NCBI GenBank assembly: GCA_902729315.2
Contig: LR746272.1
Location: 1,302,001 to 1,366,000 of the forward strand
Origin: Spirodela intermedia
Lineage: Eukaryota > Streptophyta > Magnoliopsida > Alismatales > Araceae
Direction: 5' to 3'
DNA length: 64,000 nt
In this document: positions 1 to 10,303 of the stretch, piece by piece
Position numbering within the stretch: the first letter of the stretch is position 1
Layout: the number at the start of each line of letters is the position of its first letter
Position numbers and translations under genes: made by a program
The notes under the pieces: model-generated
The model's database searches: none
The model's input: the letters and a program-made list of their open reading frames with translations, nothing else
Told to the model about the DNA's origin: nothing

Positions 1-293
1 TCGCTCTCTGTCGATCGATCAGCGGAAGAAGAAGAAACGGAAAACAGAAGGAACAAGAAGCAGAAACCCTTGTTCCTTGTTCAGGGATGACAGCAGAAAG
101 CCGAAGATTGCATCGGAATCCCTCGATCAAAATGAACAGCGGAGAAGAGAACGCAGTTGACGCGTTTTATTCCCCGAATGGAGAGCGAGAACGCTTCAAG
201 ATTTCGCCCTCCGGAAACATTCTGCTTACAAGAATGAAAAGAAAGAATGATTCAAGAGCCCGCCCCACCGCCTCCTCCTCCGCCGCCGCGCCG

Positions 294-563
294 TCATTGC
301 TGAGCAATAGGAGGAGAGGCAACGGGATGGACGCGGCTGTCGGAAGGGCTGGGGCCCCGCGCTGTCCTTCGATTACGCCAGTGTTTGTAGGCCATGAAGG
401 AGACGATGAGGAGCAGTGCTGCAGATGCCCCGGCGATGAAGGCCGCTTTCACCTCCCATGGTTGAATGTCCGCGGCTATGAACAAGACGACGGCGGCCAA
501 GAGAAACACAGCCGTCGGAGCGAGTACAACAATATCGAACGTTGGAAAGGGTGGTTGGTTCAT
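294..563 (-). CDS. Small two-helix membrane protein, 89 aa, function unknown
   Basis: This is a single-exon reading frame of 90 codons starting at the ATG at 563-561. The product has two strongly hydrophobic stretches, at about residues 9-30 and 35-55, joined by a short polar loop (AADIQPWEVK). A basic, Ser/Pro-rich tail follows, beginning KHWRNRR. This looks like a small two-pass membrane protein with a cytosolic basic tail. I do not recognise a named family. The frame continues upstream to 611 but without an ATG, so 563 is the best start. A TATA-like element lies about 130 bp upstream on the same strand at 689-697. The gene is divergent from CYCJ18. A similar small two-helix gene lies on the other side of CYCJ18 at 4534-4788. 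The call rests on hydrophobicity, the ATG and the promoter context, not on a family match. Confidence 0.5.
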   Translation of the reverse strand: MNQPPFPTFDIVVLAPTAVFLLAAVVLFIAADIQPWEVKAAFIAGASAALLLIVSFMAYKHWRNRRTARGPSPSDSRVHPVASPPIAQQ

Positions 564-941
564 CCTTCCGCTGATTCTGTCCCCAACAACTGGGAGAAGA
601 AGGAAGCACAAAGGACTCCCCCTCTCTCTCTCTCGAACTGTGACTCGGGGTGGAGGGAACGAACCACAGTTTCAAATGGCATGGAATGAATATATAGGCG
701 GTGCCCCTGGACCGAGCCGAGCCGGGGTTTATAGAATTCCGGCCCGGAGACCACTCTGAGCCCGGTTCGGTCAGACCGCCACGTCACAGGCAGTCATAGG
801 CGGGGGAGAAATACGATCAGCGTCGTCCGTGGATTGGTTAACGCTCCCCTAGTATAAATATCATTGTGCAGTAGGGATGCAGAGGAAGAGGCGAATTGGT
901 ACGTTTCCTTAGGTGGAGGCCAGTGGTAAGTATCCTCTACG
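564..941. promoter_or_regulatory. Divergent promoter region between the small membrane protein gene and CYCJ18
   Basis: Two TATA-like elements face opposite ways. CTATATATTC, read on the minus strand at 689-697, serves the upstream membrane-protein gene. TATAAATA on the plus strand at 853-860 serves CYCJ18, about 80 bp before its ATG at 942. I see no gene in this stretch. Confidence 0.55.
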
Positions 942-3900
942 ATGCGTGAGCCGGCCTTCCTCGTTGAGCCACGGAGGCGGCAATTGCTGGACTTTCTGAT
1001 GAATGCCTGTGTGGTAAGTCGACTGAGAAGTATTGTGAGCTCTAGCTCTCTCTCTTTCGCGGCTGCTCGCCGTAGATTTCCCCCTAGGCTTTTCCCCCAG
1101 CCTTCTCATATTTTTTTCCGATATTCCCGTCTATTTCTCCTTTTAATTTGAGGGAAAAAGTGGCTCGGCGTCGCTCCGATCGTGAAGTACACGGCGCTGT
1201 CCTTTTTCGCGGATAGATTCCTCCCATGTCTGCCCAGGTACTACTCGTTTCATTCCGATAACAATTTTTCAGGATACGAGGTTGTGATGTTGGCGGTGCC
1301 GTGTTTCTTCATGTGCGGTGCATGTCGCTGTGATTCCCTGTGGTTACTCATAGATACCTGGTTAACTGTCCAGTTTATTACCCTTATATGTCCTGGAACA
1401 CAGGAATGTTCTAAACCGTGATGCGGATACAAGTTGTCGGAATCTTTAATCCATTTCTCTCTAGTCACATTGAAGAAGCATCTTCTTCTTCTTTTTTAAA
1501 TGCCGTTGTAATCGATATAAATATGGCCTTATGATGTTGGAACGCAGTTTAAATTCAAATGTTCGAATTTTTTGACACAAAAAATTCTAGGTGTTATGGA
1601 ATGGAGAGGTAGTTAGATAGTCTTTTGTAATATAAAACTATACTCCTCCGTAGTTGGTATCTTATTTGGATTTTGGAACGAGTGATTGTCTTATTCTTAG
1701 CACCAATCAGAATAAACATTTATAGTTAAATCTAACGAGACAAATTTAAAATATCCGGATGGTATCATCAAGTTTGCTAACGTCCTAGATGAAAACAATG
1801 CATCTATGCAAGGTGGATGCGATGATCTTCCCTTTATCCCTCTTCACCCTTCGGCTTTATCCAGTCCAGGCTGTTCCAATACTCATGTCCTCTTCTGATC
1901 AGTGCTCCCTCTGTACTCCGACAATCACCCCACCTGCCAACCTTTGTTCTCCGGTTGCTGAGTACATCTCGTATTACCCACTAATCTTGTTGTCAAACTC
2001 CTAGATATTTTCATTAAGGTTGAGCATGAATCTGGTAGGCTGATGAGGTTGTTCAATGAGATCACATCCGTGGTTAATTATCTATGAGATTTTTCTTTTT
2101 TTAAGTATGAGGCCGTGATATTATCTTCAATGTCAATGTGAGATATTTCTTTGAGGTCTGAAGTTATAACATTGGTTCAAATCAATATCATAGGTTATCA
2201 TATTACTAAAAAATATTTAGATGGCTATTTTTGTAATATTTTGTATGTTAACATATTCAGATTTAGGGCATGAATCTTAGATTTCAGATGTTAGGTATCA
2301 GCGTCATCGAAAGGTTTCCTGTTTCCGCAGAATTTAGACTTTCACGTCCATGATATGAAGTATGTTGAATGTTGATTCTTCAAATTTTGGTCAAAAACCA
2401 GGATTTCACGAGAGAATTCTGCTCAGAATTGGCTTTTGCATCCCTTAACAGAGAGCAAGTTGCAGATTTTCATTCTCATTTCATTATGGATATCAAGTAA
2501 GGTAAAGCTCTTTCTACTGTACCGTAGAATTAGATTGTGATGGTTGATGGTCTAATGCATTTTCTTGCCTTATACACTCTGAAGTTACATGATACATACC
2601 CTATGTCCTCAAAAATGTTGAAGTCCTTCGGGGATAGGCACATCAAGGATCAGCATTTCACCATGCGGGATTTTGTTGAGGCTGTGAGTTTTTTCCATTT
2701 TTCAATCAACTGTTGGTTCTAGCTCTTTCTCCTCGCCGTCTCATATTCTATTATATCTCAATGGAATTTTCAAATCTTCTGTGGTGATAATTTCTCTGAT
2801 TCCTATTTCTCAGGAGATTATCTTTATGGAGGTACGGAGCTTTATGTGGACAATTGCATTTTTCTCATAATTTGAAGTCTGATGTAGCCTCGACAACAAC
2901 TTTCTCAGGTCTTGAATTATGAAATTGGAGCATCGAATGTAACCTTCCTTTTCCTGGAAGAACTCTTGATCCAATTCAGGCAATTTTATGCATGGACTTA
3001 TTTTCCCTGTTCATTTGTGCTTGATTAACTAAAGACGAGACAATCAACTCATGAACGAAGATACACGGCCTTGTTTTATATTCTCAAGAGAAAATTACTC
3101 GACACTTTGTCATTGTCACTGTTTTAGATTTATTATAAAAATAACTTTTCTACGACAAAATTACAAAATCTGGTAAAAATGGAGACTCGAGAGGCCTTCA
3201 CAATAGATAACCATTTCCGATTGATGCACTCATGTCCTCTATCGCCTATCTGAAAGAGCTTTCATGTTTCTATATGGATAGGATTTTGATTCCTTCTTCC
3301 ATTGATGGCCCAAGTTTCAGATGACGAGCTTTCATTGGGTTACTCTACCACACATGCATCATATAGACTACTTGATTAAGAGTGCAATCCATTCGAAAGT
3401 TTCCCCATATTCTGTCTTACTCTGTCTAGCTTTTTTTTTTTTTTTTTTTTTTCTCCCCTGTAAAACTTCAGGGCTATGTCGAAGATCGGGGAGCTTGTCA
3501 GCTTCCATGCATGCATGGATATCATGGACCTTCTCTACGAAACAGAAGAAGCGGCGAGTCTTTATGGCCATTCTCGTCCTCTTGCCGCGTCTATACTCGT
3601 ATGACCCCGAAACGACAACAATCTCCACAGTAACTTGCAGCCACTACCATTGTTTTCATGTGACTTGTGCAGGTAACTTCATATATTCTCACAGTTCCCA
3701 AACAGCGTTGGGAGTTTCCATTGCTCCCATGGGGTAAGCTACATTACTTCATCAGCCCACGATCGATTCCTTCTCTCTCTTTGCCGAATTATCTTGCCCA
3801 ATTTATTTATTTTTAATTTATTAGTTTGCTGATCTGTGGGCCCTGTGGGGCTTTAATCAAATGGCATGGTGTAAACTAGATTTGATTTCTCCTATTTTTT

Positions 3901-4062
3901 CCCATGAAATTTCTCACTGCAGTGAAGTTCGCCGCATCACATGAAGAAGAACACGTCGAGCAACTTGTCAGGAAAGTTCTTGAACATATACTGGTTCCGA
4001 CGACGACATCTACAATGAGCCCAGGATACGTAGAGCCATCTTGCCAGGTAACAAAAGACTAA
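942..4062 (+). CDS. CYCJ18: Cyclin-J18 (CYCJ18-like), 9 exons, 254 aa
   Basis: The exons are 942-1013, 1161-1237, 2402-2501, 2585-2683, 2814-2831, 2909-2979, 3472-3598, 3673-3733 and 3923-4062. They sum to 765 nt with every phase consistent. The protein follows plant cyclin J18 along its length, with landmarks VKYTALSFFADRFLP, HPLTESKLQIF, MLKSFGDRHI, YEIGASN, ACMDIMDLLYE and VPKQRWEFPLLPW. J18 cyclins are small, plant-specific cyclin-box proteins that presumably partner a CDK; their role is little studied. Exon 5 is an 18-nt microexon (EIIFME) that fills exactly the segment expected between DFVEA and VLNYE. Intron 6 begins with GC (CAG|GCAATT at 2980) and ends at 3471. Introns 2 (1238-2401, 1.16 kb) and 6 (492 bp, with a 22-T run) hold no coding signal that I can support. 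A TATA box lies at 853. The length is slightly above my recollection of the Arabidopsis protein (about 234 aa). Confidence 0.92.
2814..2831 (+). other. CYCJ18: 18-nt coding microexon of CYCJ18
   Basis: The sequence tttctcag | 18 nt | gtacgg has a good 3' splice site ahead of it and a GT donor after it. It encodes EIIFME in phase 0. Dropping it would keep the frame but delete six residues from the cyclin fold, where the family has a hydrophobic helix segment. Confidence 0.85.
3431..3452 (+). repeat. Poly-T tract (22 T) in CYCJ18 intron 6
   Basis: An uninterrupted T run forms most of the polypyrimidine tract before the 3' splice site at 3471 of the GC-AG intron. Confidence 0.9.
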
Positions 4063-4533
4063 CTAACCATCTAGCAGTCTCACTCTGTGGCAGTGAGCCA
4101 CTGCTTACCATCTCTCTAAGGAAGACGAGGTTTGCTGCAATCGCTCAAACTTGCTGAATAGTTTTCGATCCCTTTTCCTTCGTTGTGATCCCCCCGGCGA
4201 GGAATCGTCGTCGTCCGTAGTTGGAGGATCCCCGGCTATGGAGAGCCACGTGGGAGGTTTCTAGGTTCCAAGCCCATTCGGACCCAGCAAGAATAAATAA
4301 ATAAATAAAAGACGAAAAAAGAGCCCACGCTTTTGCGTTGTCAAGAGTTTTTTGTTGTTGTTGAAGAGAGCCTATCATTAGCCGCATTGATGGTCCGGTC
4401 CGTCTACAAGAAAATCTCATCGGACGTCACCCCGCAGAGAGAAGCAGGAAGAGGAGGAACCAGTGAACACCGATGGAGCCTACGGACAAGGCGGCTGGCA
4501 GCGGAGGAGAATACCGAGCGGCGTTGTTGGGCT
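4063..4533. other. Convergent intergenic region
   Basis: This stretch lies between the 3' ends of CYCJ18 (+) and the next gene (-). It should contain both 3' untranslated regions. It holds a G-box core CACGTG near 4228 and an AT-rich AATAAATAAATAAA run near 4293, which could act in poly(A) signalling. I see no supported gene. Confidence 0.4.
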
Positions 4534-4788
4534 TCAGCGGCGGTGGAACAAACGGTGGTTGATAATGCTTTCTTGTTCTGGTGGGGGCAACGACCACAGG
4601 AGGCAGCCCAGGCCGATCCAGATGAGGACCGTTGCGGCGGCCATGGTGTTCTTCCTCGCCGAGCCCACCGGCGAGAGGTAGTGCACCGCCAGCGTCGTGG
4701 CTATCGCCGCCGCGAACATCAAGCAGATCAAGCAGAGGCACGTCGTCCACTGTGTCCGCTGGCTTTCACGTCTCCCGATGCTCATCAT
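4534..4788 (-). CDS. Small two-helix membrane protein, 84 aa, function unknown
   Basis: This is a single-exon frame starting at the first of two adjacent ATGs (4788-4783). The N-terminus is short and polar (MMSIGRRESQRTQW). A hydrophobic helix follows at about residues 15-35, then a loop (HYLSPVGSARKN), a second helix at about 48-67 (ending CLLWSLPP) and a short basic tail. This fits a small two-pass membrane protein. The frame can be extended upstream to a further ATG at 4917, but the added part is low-complexity, so I prefer the start at 4788. A TATA-like element (ACTATATATATTAAA on the minus strand, about 5201-5214) and a GA-rich leader lie upstream, as expected for a plant gene. No family is recognised. 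Confidence 0.5.
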   Translation of the reverse strand: MMSIGRRESQRTQWTTCLCLICLMFAAAIATTLAVHYLSPVGSARKNTMAAATVLIWIGLGCLLWSLPPPEQESIINHRLFHRR

Positions 4789-5200
4789 ATCACCAGGTAA
4801 CGCCGATAAGCTATACATCTCTATAAGCATAGAGAGACAGAGAGGAGACAGAGAGGAGAGAGAGTTTCTCTTTCTGGGAGAAGGCAGGGAGCTCTTACTC
4901 GGGGCGCCGGCCGCCAAGAAGTCTCTCCCTCACTGCTCGTGCGGCGTCAAACTCCGGCTCCGGGGCTCTGATTTCTCTGGTCTCCTCGACGCGGTCGATC
5001 CTTGACTTCCGGTATCTCTCTTCTTCACTCTCGACTCTCCTTCTCTCTTCGGTCTCTCCTTGGGTTCGTGCTTCTTCATCTTCGTGCCCAATCTCCGTGA
5101 TCTCCGGTCCGCCTTCCCTTCGCTCTTCAGCCATCTCCACAGCTTCGTATCTCTCTCTCTCCCTCTCCCTATTCACATCCTTCGTCCCTCCCCTTCCACG

Positions 5201-5214
5201 TTTAATATATATAG
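5201..5214 (-). promoter_or_regulatory. TATA box for the 4534-4788 gene
   Basis: On the minus strand the sequence reads ACTATATATATTAAA, about 415 bp upstream of the ATG. It is followed by a purine-rich leader (GAGAGA on the minus strand). The leader may contain an intron that I cannot resolve. Confidence 0.5.
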
Positions 5215-5573
5215 TCTCCTTCTCTCTTTCTTTATGCTAAGACCAGGTGGGCGAACTGCTAAGTTTGTTAGGCAGTTAGCTCTAGAAAGTGAATTCCAAG
5301 AGAGTAATCTGAGCCTCACGTGTCTTACAAAAAACAGAGAGATGTACTTATAGTTCAGCAATTCTGCGGGGGACTAAAGGCCAGAAGCCTAGCAATCACA
5401 AACAGATAGAGAGAAAGTCTCAGGGGATTTTCATGGGAGATTTCTCACATATCATTAGAATGTGTCGAGGCGGTTTTTCAGTCTTGATTGAAGATGAGTG
5501 GGGAAAAGTCTAGGTACCCCTCCGCCGCGCTTTACACCCACTCCGGACTTGTGTAACGGATAACAAGTGCACC
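5215..5573. other. Non-coding: upstream of the 4534-4788 gene and 3' flank of the ALKBH10-like gene
   Basis: This stretch should carry distal promoter sequence for the small membrane-protein gene and the 3' untranslated region of the minus-strand ALKBH10-like gene, whose stop codon is at 5574-5576. I see no gene in it. Confidence 0.4.
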
Positions 5574-8500
5574 CTAATATGCCCTCTCACCAACCCGAGC
5601 AGTCTGCTGTTCCTCCCCCTCCGCCCGCTCGCCCGAGCCAGGGCCGCCACTCCAGCTCCCGTTGAGCTGGAGGCTCTGTTCTCTGCCGCAGGAAGGGAGC
5701 TTTTCCACTGTATCTCCAACACTTCCATTCTCTTTGGGGGGCGGGCTCTCCACGGGCCGCCCGGCGCCACTCGCCACCGCGTTACCCGGCGGAAGGAAGA
5801 CCCCGGTGCCGGAGACGGTGAGCCGGGCGGCGGCGGGACGCCCCGATGGGACCGCGCCAGCCCACCCAGAGGTTGCCAGAGGGGCGACCAACGGCTGCGC
5901 GGCGGAGGGCGAAAGAAGGCGATGGGGATGTGCCGCAGGGGCCCTGAAGGCGCCGCCGGCGGTGAAGGCCTGGTGGCAGGTCGAGGGCCATGGATGGCTA
6001 GCGATGGTCGTCGGCGGGCCGCTGACCCGCGGCGATGCTGCACGTGATGCGACGGAGAATGGCGGGGGCTCCTTCGGCTGGGACTTGCCGAAGACCAGGA
6101 CCACGCGGGGCCTCCTAGAGGAGGAGATGGCGTGCCTCGCTTGGTCGGCGCTCCTGCCTTCCATGACTAGCAGTGATCTGTGATCAAGGGGCGGATCGTC
6201 CACAGCAACAGTCAGCGGTCGGTCTCCCATAATTAACAAGATTAATGTATACACATAGACATACGTTTAATATATCATGAAACAGATCATGCAAACAAAA
6301 GTACACATTTACAAAATCAGCGCTCTCCCATAATTTACCAAATTACCGTATGCGTACATACATCCATACGTATATATCGGCAAACAGATCATGCAACATA
6401 AGTTCACATATTTACAGAGTTGAATGTTATAATATATATATATATATATATAATGTGTGTGCAGTGCTTCGTTTTCTCGTATGTATTATGTTCAATTTAT
6501 TTGGAAGGGAAGAGCAGAATACTTTATTCTTTTCTTGTATCCATTTTTCTCGGTAGTGTTTTCATTCGAGGGTGGTTTTTGTCATAAAGAAAACTAAAGC
6601 AAATACTCGGCAGAGAATTTTATCTTGGTTTGAAAGTATTGGAGATGGAGGCATACCCGGGGGTGAGGAGAAGCTCGAGAGGCCCTCTGTAGCTTCCCCG
6701 GTGATCCGTGCTTATCGCCCGCCCGGACACCACGTCACACTCCGTCATGAAGAGGCTCAAGACAGGCCTGCCGTACCACGGCTGCCACGTGTGGGGCTGT
6801 GAGTGATCACCCTGTAGACGTTGGAAACCCCGGATCAGGCTCCTCCATCCACGTCATCATTTAGAGAATGCTTATTTCCCACCTCATTGAAGAAATTAAT
6901 GACGCAATAATCAGGCTCGTCCGTGGCAACCCGCCGACGAACCAACCCGCGGAAGATGTCTCGAAGCACGCCAGGGATGGGCTCAGGCCTCCCTTCTGCA
7001 TGGAGCTCAAGAGTCAGCACAGGACCACCATTTTCCAAAGGGTTCTTTTAAGTGTGTTACCGGAGGTGTTGGTATCGTCTGGCGCTCCATCGGCAACGGG
7101 AACACCGAACTGGATCATTTCCCTTCCGTGCCCTTTCGATGGTCTCCTCAGCGCCACGTAAGTCTGCCCTGCTTCCCATGGATGATGACCAAGAAATTAG
7201 GGCGGTCACATGCTTAGAATAGAAGCTCTTGATTTCCTAGAATAGCCGCCAAAGGTCTCCACGGCAGCGCGTCTAACTAGAGTAAATGACGTAGATTCAG
7301 ACCCCACGAGACTCATGAAGCGTTGACGCACATAGATTCATGAAGGTCTTATGATTTATGAAGAAAGTCCATCTCTTTAAATGGGGGATATGCGAGCGCC
7401 TTGCTATCATTCACTGTGTTTTCCAGAAGAGCATGTTTTTGGCCTTCTAACAAGTGACCTGATGATATTCATGGAACGAGCAAATGTTACTCGAATTGTC
7501 CTCATCAATTCGGCAAACCTCGATTGGGACAAAAACCATATAATATTCGTTCTTCAAGACTGGAGGAGAAAAACAGAATAGACGAGGTGAAATATATAAC
7601 TTGCCTTGAAACTCTCCTTTCCTTCCGGCAATCCTCCACTCATTGACGGCAGATATCATACTTGAAATTTCCGAGACCTTAAACAAGCCTTCATAGAGTT
7701 TAAGTCCATCCAAATGGTTGACCTGGCAGAAAAATCTCTTTCGGTGATGACAAGACAGATGTAGGGAAAATGTGGAGGCAGTCATCCCTAGAACAATACA
7801 AGATTAAAAGTTTAAGAGTACTTACCATCTTCCCATCGAATAATTCATCACATACAAAAAACTTTGGGACTGGAAAATCTTTATCTTCTCCCTCTTGGTT
7901 TGTAACTGCTTCTGCCGAGAATTTAGCAGCCTTAGGAGCATTGTCGTCACAAGGGCCTGAATAAAAAGAAAGAAAAGAGCAGTCAAAGCCAGAGTTGTTA
8001 TGCGTTTGAGTACCTGCCGAGATCCCCCTCAATTGCAACTGATGTTTTTATTTCCGACTATAACTTCTAGCAAATCTTTCACATATGCCAGATTATTCAG
8101 GATTATTTACGCAATGCAATAAAGTATAAGTGCATACAAGAGGTTGAAATAGGGCATGGAAAATTTGGAGGAGAAGGATGGGCTAATTCAGATGATCTCT
8201 ATGTGTATCGCCAACAGGACAAATTTTGTAGGCCCTTGAACTGGAAGGGCTCAGTTGGAAGTCTTCAAGAACACCAGACAGAGGCCCCTTTACCACGCCA
8301 CTTCTGGCTTATGAGCAAACTCTTTCTAATCCAAAATATTATATTTTTACCTCTTGATGATCCAAAGTAAGGTATCAATTTATTAGACAGGTCCTTATAA
8401 AAACAGATGTTTTCGGGAGAGTTGGATCATAAAAGCACAAGGTTTGAACGAAAGGAATATTTCAATCATGTGATGGCCGTAGAAGCAAGCAGTTCAAAAA

Positions 8501-9474
8501 CAAAATGCCATCATCATGTATCATCATGGATTCCAAACATCACATTGAGCACCAATGGAACTTTGAGTCTTTTTGAGTAGTTTAGTATGAGCCTTAAAAG
8601 AAGGTACTTCACTACTGATGCAAGAATATACAGTGTTAATGCAAGTTTTGAATACAAAAGCAAAGTGTCTTATTTCTCGGAGACTTTAGACCATACGAAC
8701 ATACACCATTGAACTTTTGACGTTGAGTATCCTGTTCATAACCAGATGTCACAGTCCATCGAAGGCAAAATGTCATCACTACGAAAGCGCCGACCAGACT
8801 ATCAGATTCGGTTAGGGCAGAGGAGGATCCATCTAATTAAGGCTATCTGCAGTTTATATTGAAATAGCCTACGATTTGTGTACCATGCCAACTAGAGGAA
8901 AAGAGATCAACGTTTTACCATCTTTCTGTGACACTTCAGGTGAAAGGTTCTCGTCCGGTACTTGGACGCTAGCTCTCCGCTGAATTTCCTCTCCCAAATC
9001 CGATTCTTCTTCTATTTTCTGAGCATCTGCACGAGTGGAACAATTCTGATTTTCCCTCCTATTGTCAAGCTTCTGCACTTGCCTATAGCCAACATTGGAT
9101 TTCTTGAAATCTTTCCCATTGACCTTCGGCTGATCGAAGCGCCTCTGTTGCTTCCTCCACGCCACCTGCTGCAACGTTAGGTTGACATCGGAAATTGAGA
9201 AGTACTGCTGCATGTAGAGGACGGGGGCCCAGTTGCATCGCCGCTGTTGTATGCTCCTGAAAACCATGTCGTACTCATCAGGCTCGCCAGTAGTCCTCAG
9301 GTGCTGGCAAAGGGAGTCTATTATGGCGTTTGCCGCTCCAAACTCTCCCTTCAGCCAATATACGAAGCCATCTCGCTCATCTGGAAACCACTGGTAGGTG
9401 AGGTTGTGGACCTCGGTCCCCCTGGGGAATTGCATTTTCTCTGGGACTATTGCGCTGGCAGATGATATCGCCAT
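5574..9474 (-). CDS. ALKBH10B-like: ALKBH10-like 2-oxoglutarate/Fe(II) oxygenase-fold protein, 7 exons, 594 aa
   Basis: The exons, in order of transcription, are 9474-8919, 7956-7826, 7722-7605, 7168-7061, 6995-6883, 6811-6657 and 6177-5574. They sum to 1785 nt with all phases consistent. The N-terminal part matches the plant ALKBH9/10 group (VPEKMQFP, QWFPDERDGFVYWLKGEF, IQQRRCNWAPVL, MQQYFS). The oxygenase core follows: GLKLYE, GEFQGQTYV, KGHGREMIQFGVPVAD, CVINFFNEGDHSQP, RGPLELLLTPGSLLVM, ARHAI. A Pro/Ala-rich tail with GTGVFLPPG closes the protein. Relatives such as ALKBH10B remove N6-methyladenosine from mRNA. Here the expected H-x-E iron ligands are W354-Y-G356 (QPWYGRP), while the second His (H409, ARHAI) is present, so activity is doubtful. 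Intron 3 is GC-AG (CAAG|GCAAGT at 7604) and intron 4 is only 65 nt. The leader is long, with a TATA at 10295-10303. Confidence 0.88.
6220..6421. repeat. Diverged tandem duplication of about 101 bp in ALKBH10-like intron 6
   Basis: Unit 1 runs from about 6220 to 6320 and unit 2 from 6321 to 6421. Both open with a CTCCCATAATT block, carry an ACATACGTTT / CATACGTATA block and AAACAGATCATGCAA, and end with an ACATTTACA / CATATTTACAGA block. The copies differ by scattered substitutions and small indels. Confidence 0.8.
6430..6452. repeat. AT dinucleotide microsatellite
   Basis: An (AT)n tract lies directly after the tandem duplication, inside intron 6 of the ALKBH10-like gene. Confidence 0.9.
7957..8918 (-). 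other. Intron 1 of the ALKBH10-like gene
   Basis: This 962-nt intron runs from donor GATG|GTAAAA to acceptor TTATTCAG|GCCC on the minus strand. I see no coding or repeat signal in it. Confidence 0.75.
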
Positions 9475-10294
9475 GATCTAACCACTCTGGTTCGCTCGCC
9501 TATGGTCTGACAAGCTCCGATGTGAAGCAACACGATGATTGACACAACAAAATGCAAATGCTACCAGATCGAAACACCTAAAACCTTGTAAGAAAATATA
9601 AGTTTGCGGGAATGTACAGCAGCTGCTAAAAGAAGAGACAGCGATGCCGTGTATTTCAGCACGATGAGATGGGCAGATCTTCGACGACGGGGCCAAAAAT
9701 TCGGAGCTCTGCTGCCGCAAAGACTGCAGGAGCTCGGAATAAGGAAGGCCACCACGTCGAGATGATCTCTCGCCTCTCTCTCAAAAAATGCAACTCTGTT
9801 ACCGCACCTCGGTTCTAGATCCTCAACAGATATGTCCAGATCTGGATAGAACCTCGATCTCTGGCGAAAAACAAATGGATGATAAAAGACTCGGAAGAGT
9901 GACTCGGACAAAAGTTACTGTCGGCGATCTGGACTTCGTCGAGATCGGAAGAAGACTTGGAGAGCAAGCTTTCACCGCTGCAGCTGCGGCTGCCTATGCT
10001 CCCTCAATGGAGGCAGAGAGCCCTGTGAAGACCTCGCCTAGGGAGGTTCGGTAGCCGGGGGGCATTTTGGAGATCGGTAGCCGGTCTGGCCTCGAGCTGT
10101 CGGTGAATTACCATGATGACACGAAGGCCGATGAGCCACCGGCACCGGCGGGGCCCTCATCACGGCTTCCTCTGCCCTGAATTACGGCGGCCGGCGCCTT
10201 CCCAACATCACCTCCGCCGTACGTGGCGATGCTTCCATTTGGCCCACCGTCACCGAACGGTTTCCATGAAAGAGAAGTTTCCTTTTAGGGTAGG
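9475..10294 (-). other. 5' leader of the ALKBH10-like gene
   Basis: About 820 bp separate the ATG from the TATA box. Leaders of this length in plant genes often contain an intron, but I cannot fix its borders. No upstream open frame is convincing. Confidence 0.4.
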
Positions 10295-10303
10295 TATTAT
10301 ATA
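10295..10303 (-). promoter_or_regulatory. TATA box of the ALKBH10-like gene
   Basis: On the minus strand the sequence reads CCTATATAATACC, about 820 bp before the start codon. Confidence 0.5.

Noticed and set aside
87-689. 200-aa plus-strand open frame
   Set aside because: It is antisense to the small membrane-protein gene, has no domain and unnatural composition, and runs through that gene's promoter.
1789-2004. Open frame and LMRLFNEITS-like peptide inside CYCJ18 intron 2
   Set aside because: Exons 2 and 3 of CYCJ18 join in phase without it, and the family has no matching segment there.
2402-2496. Alternative reading of CYCJ18 exon 3 (DFTREFCSELAF frame)
   Set aside because: It cannot be joined in phase to the next exon. 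The +1 frame gives HPLTESKLQIF, matches the family and ends at AAG|GTAAAG.
7030-7061. Apparent frameshift in the ALKBH10-like gene
   Set aside because: A 65-nt intron at 6996-7060 with proper splice sites and branch point restores the frame.
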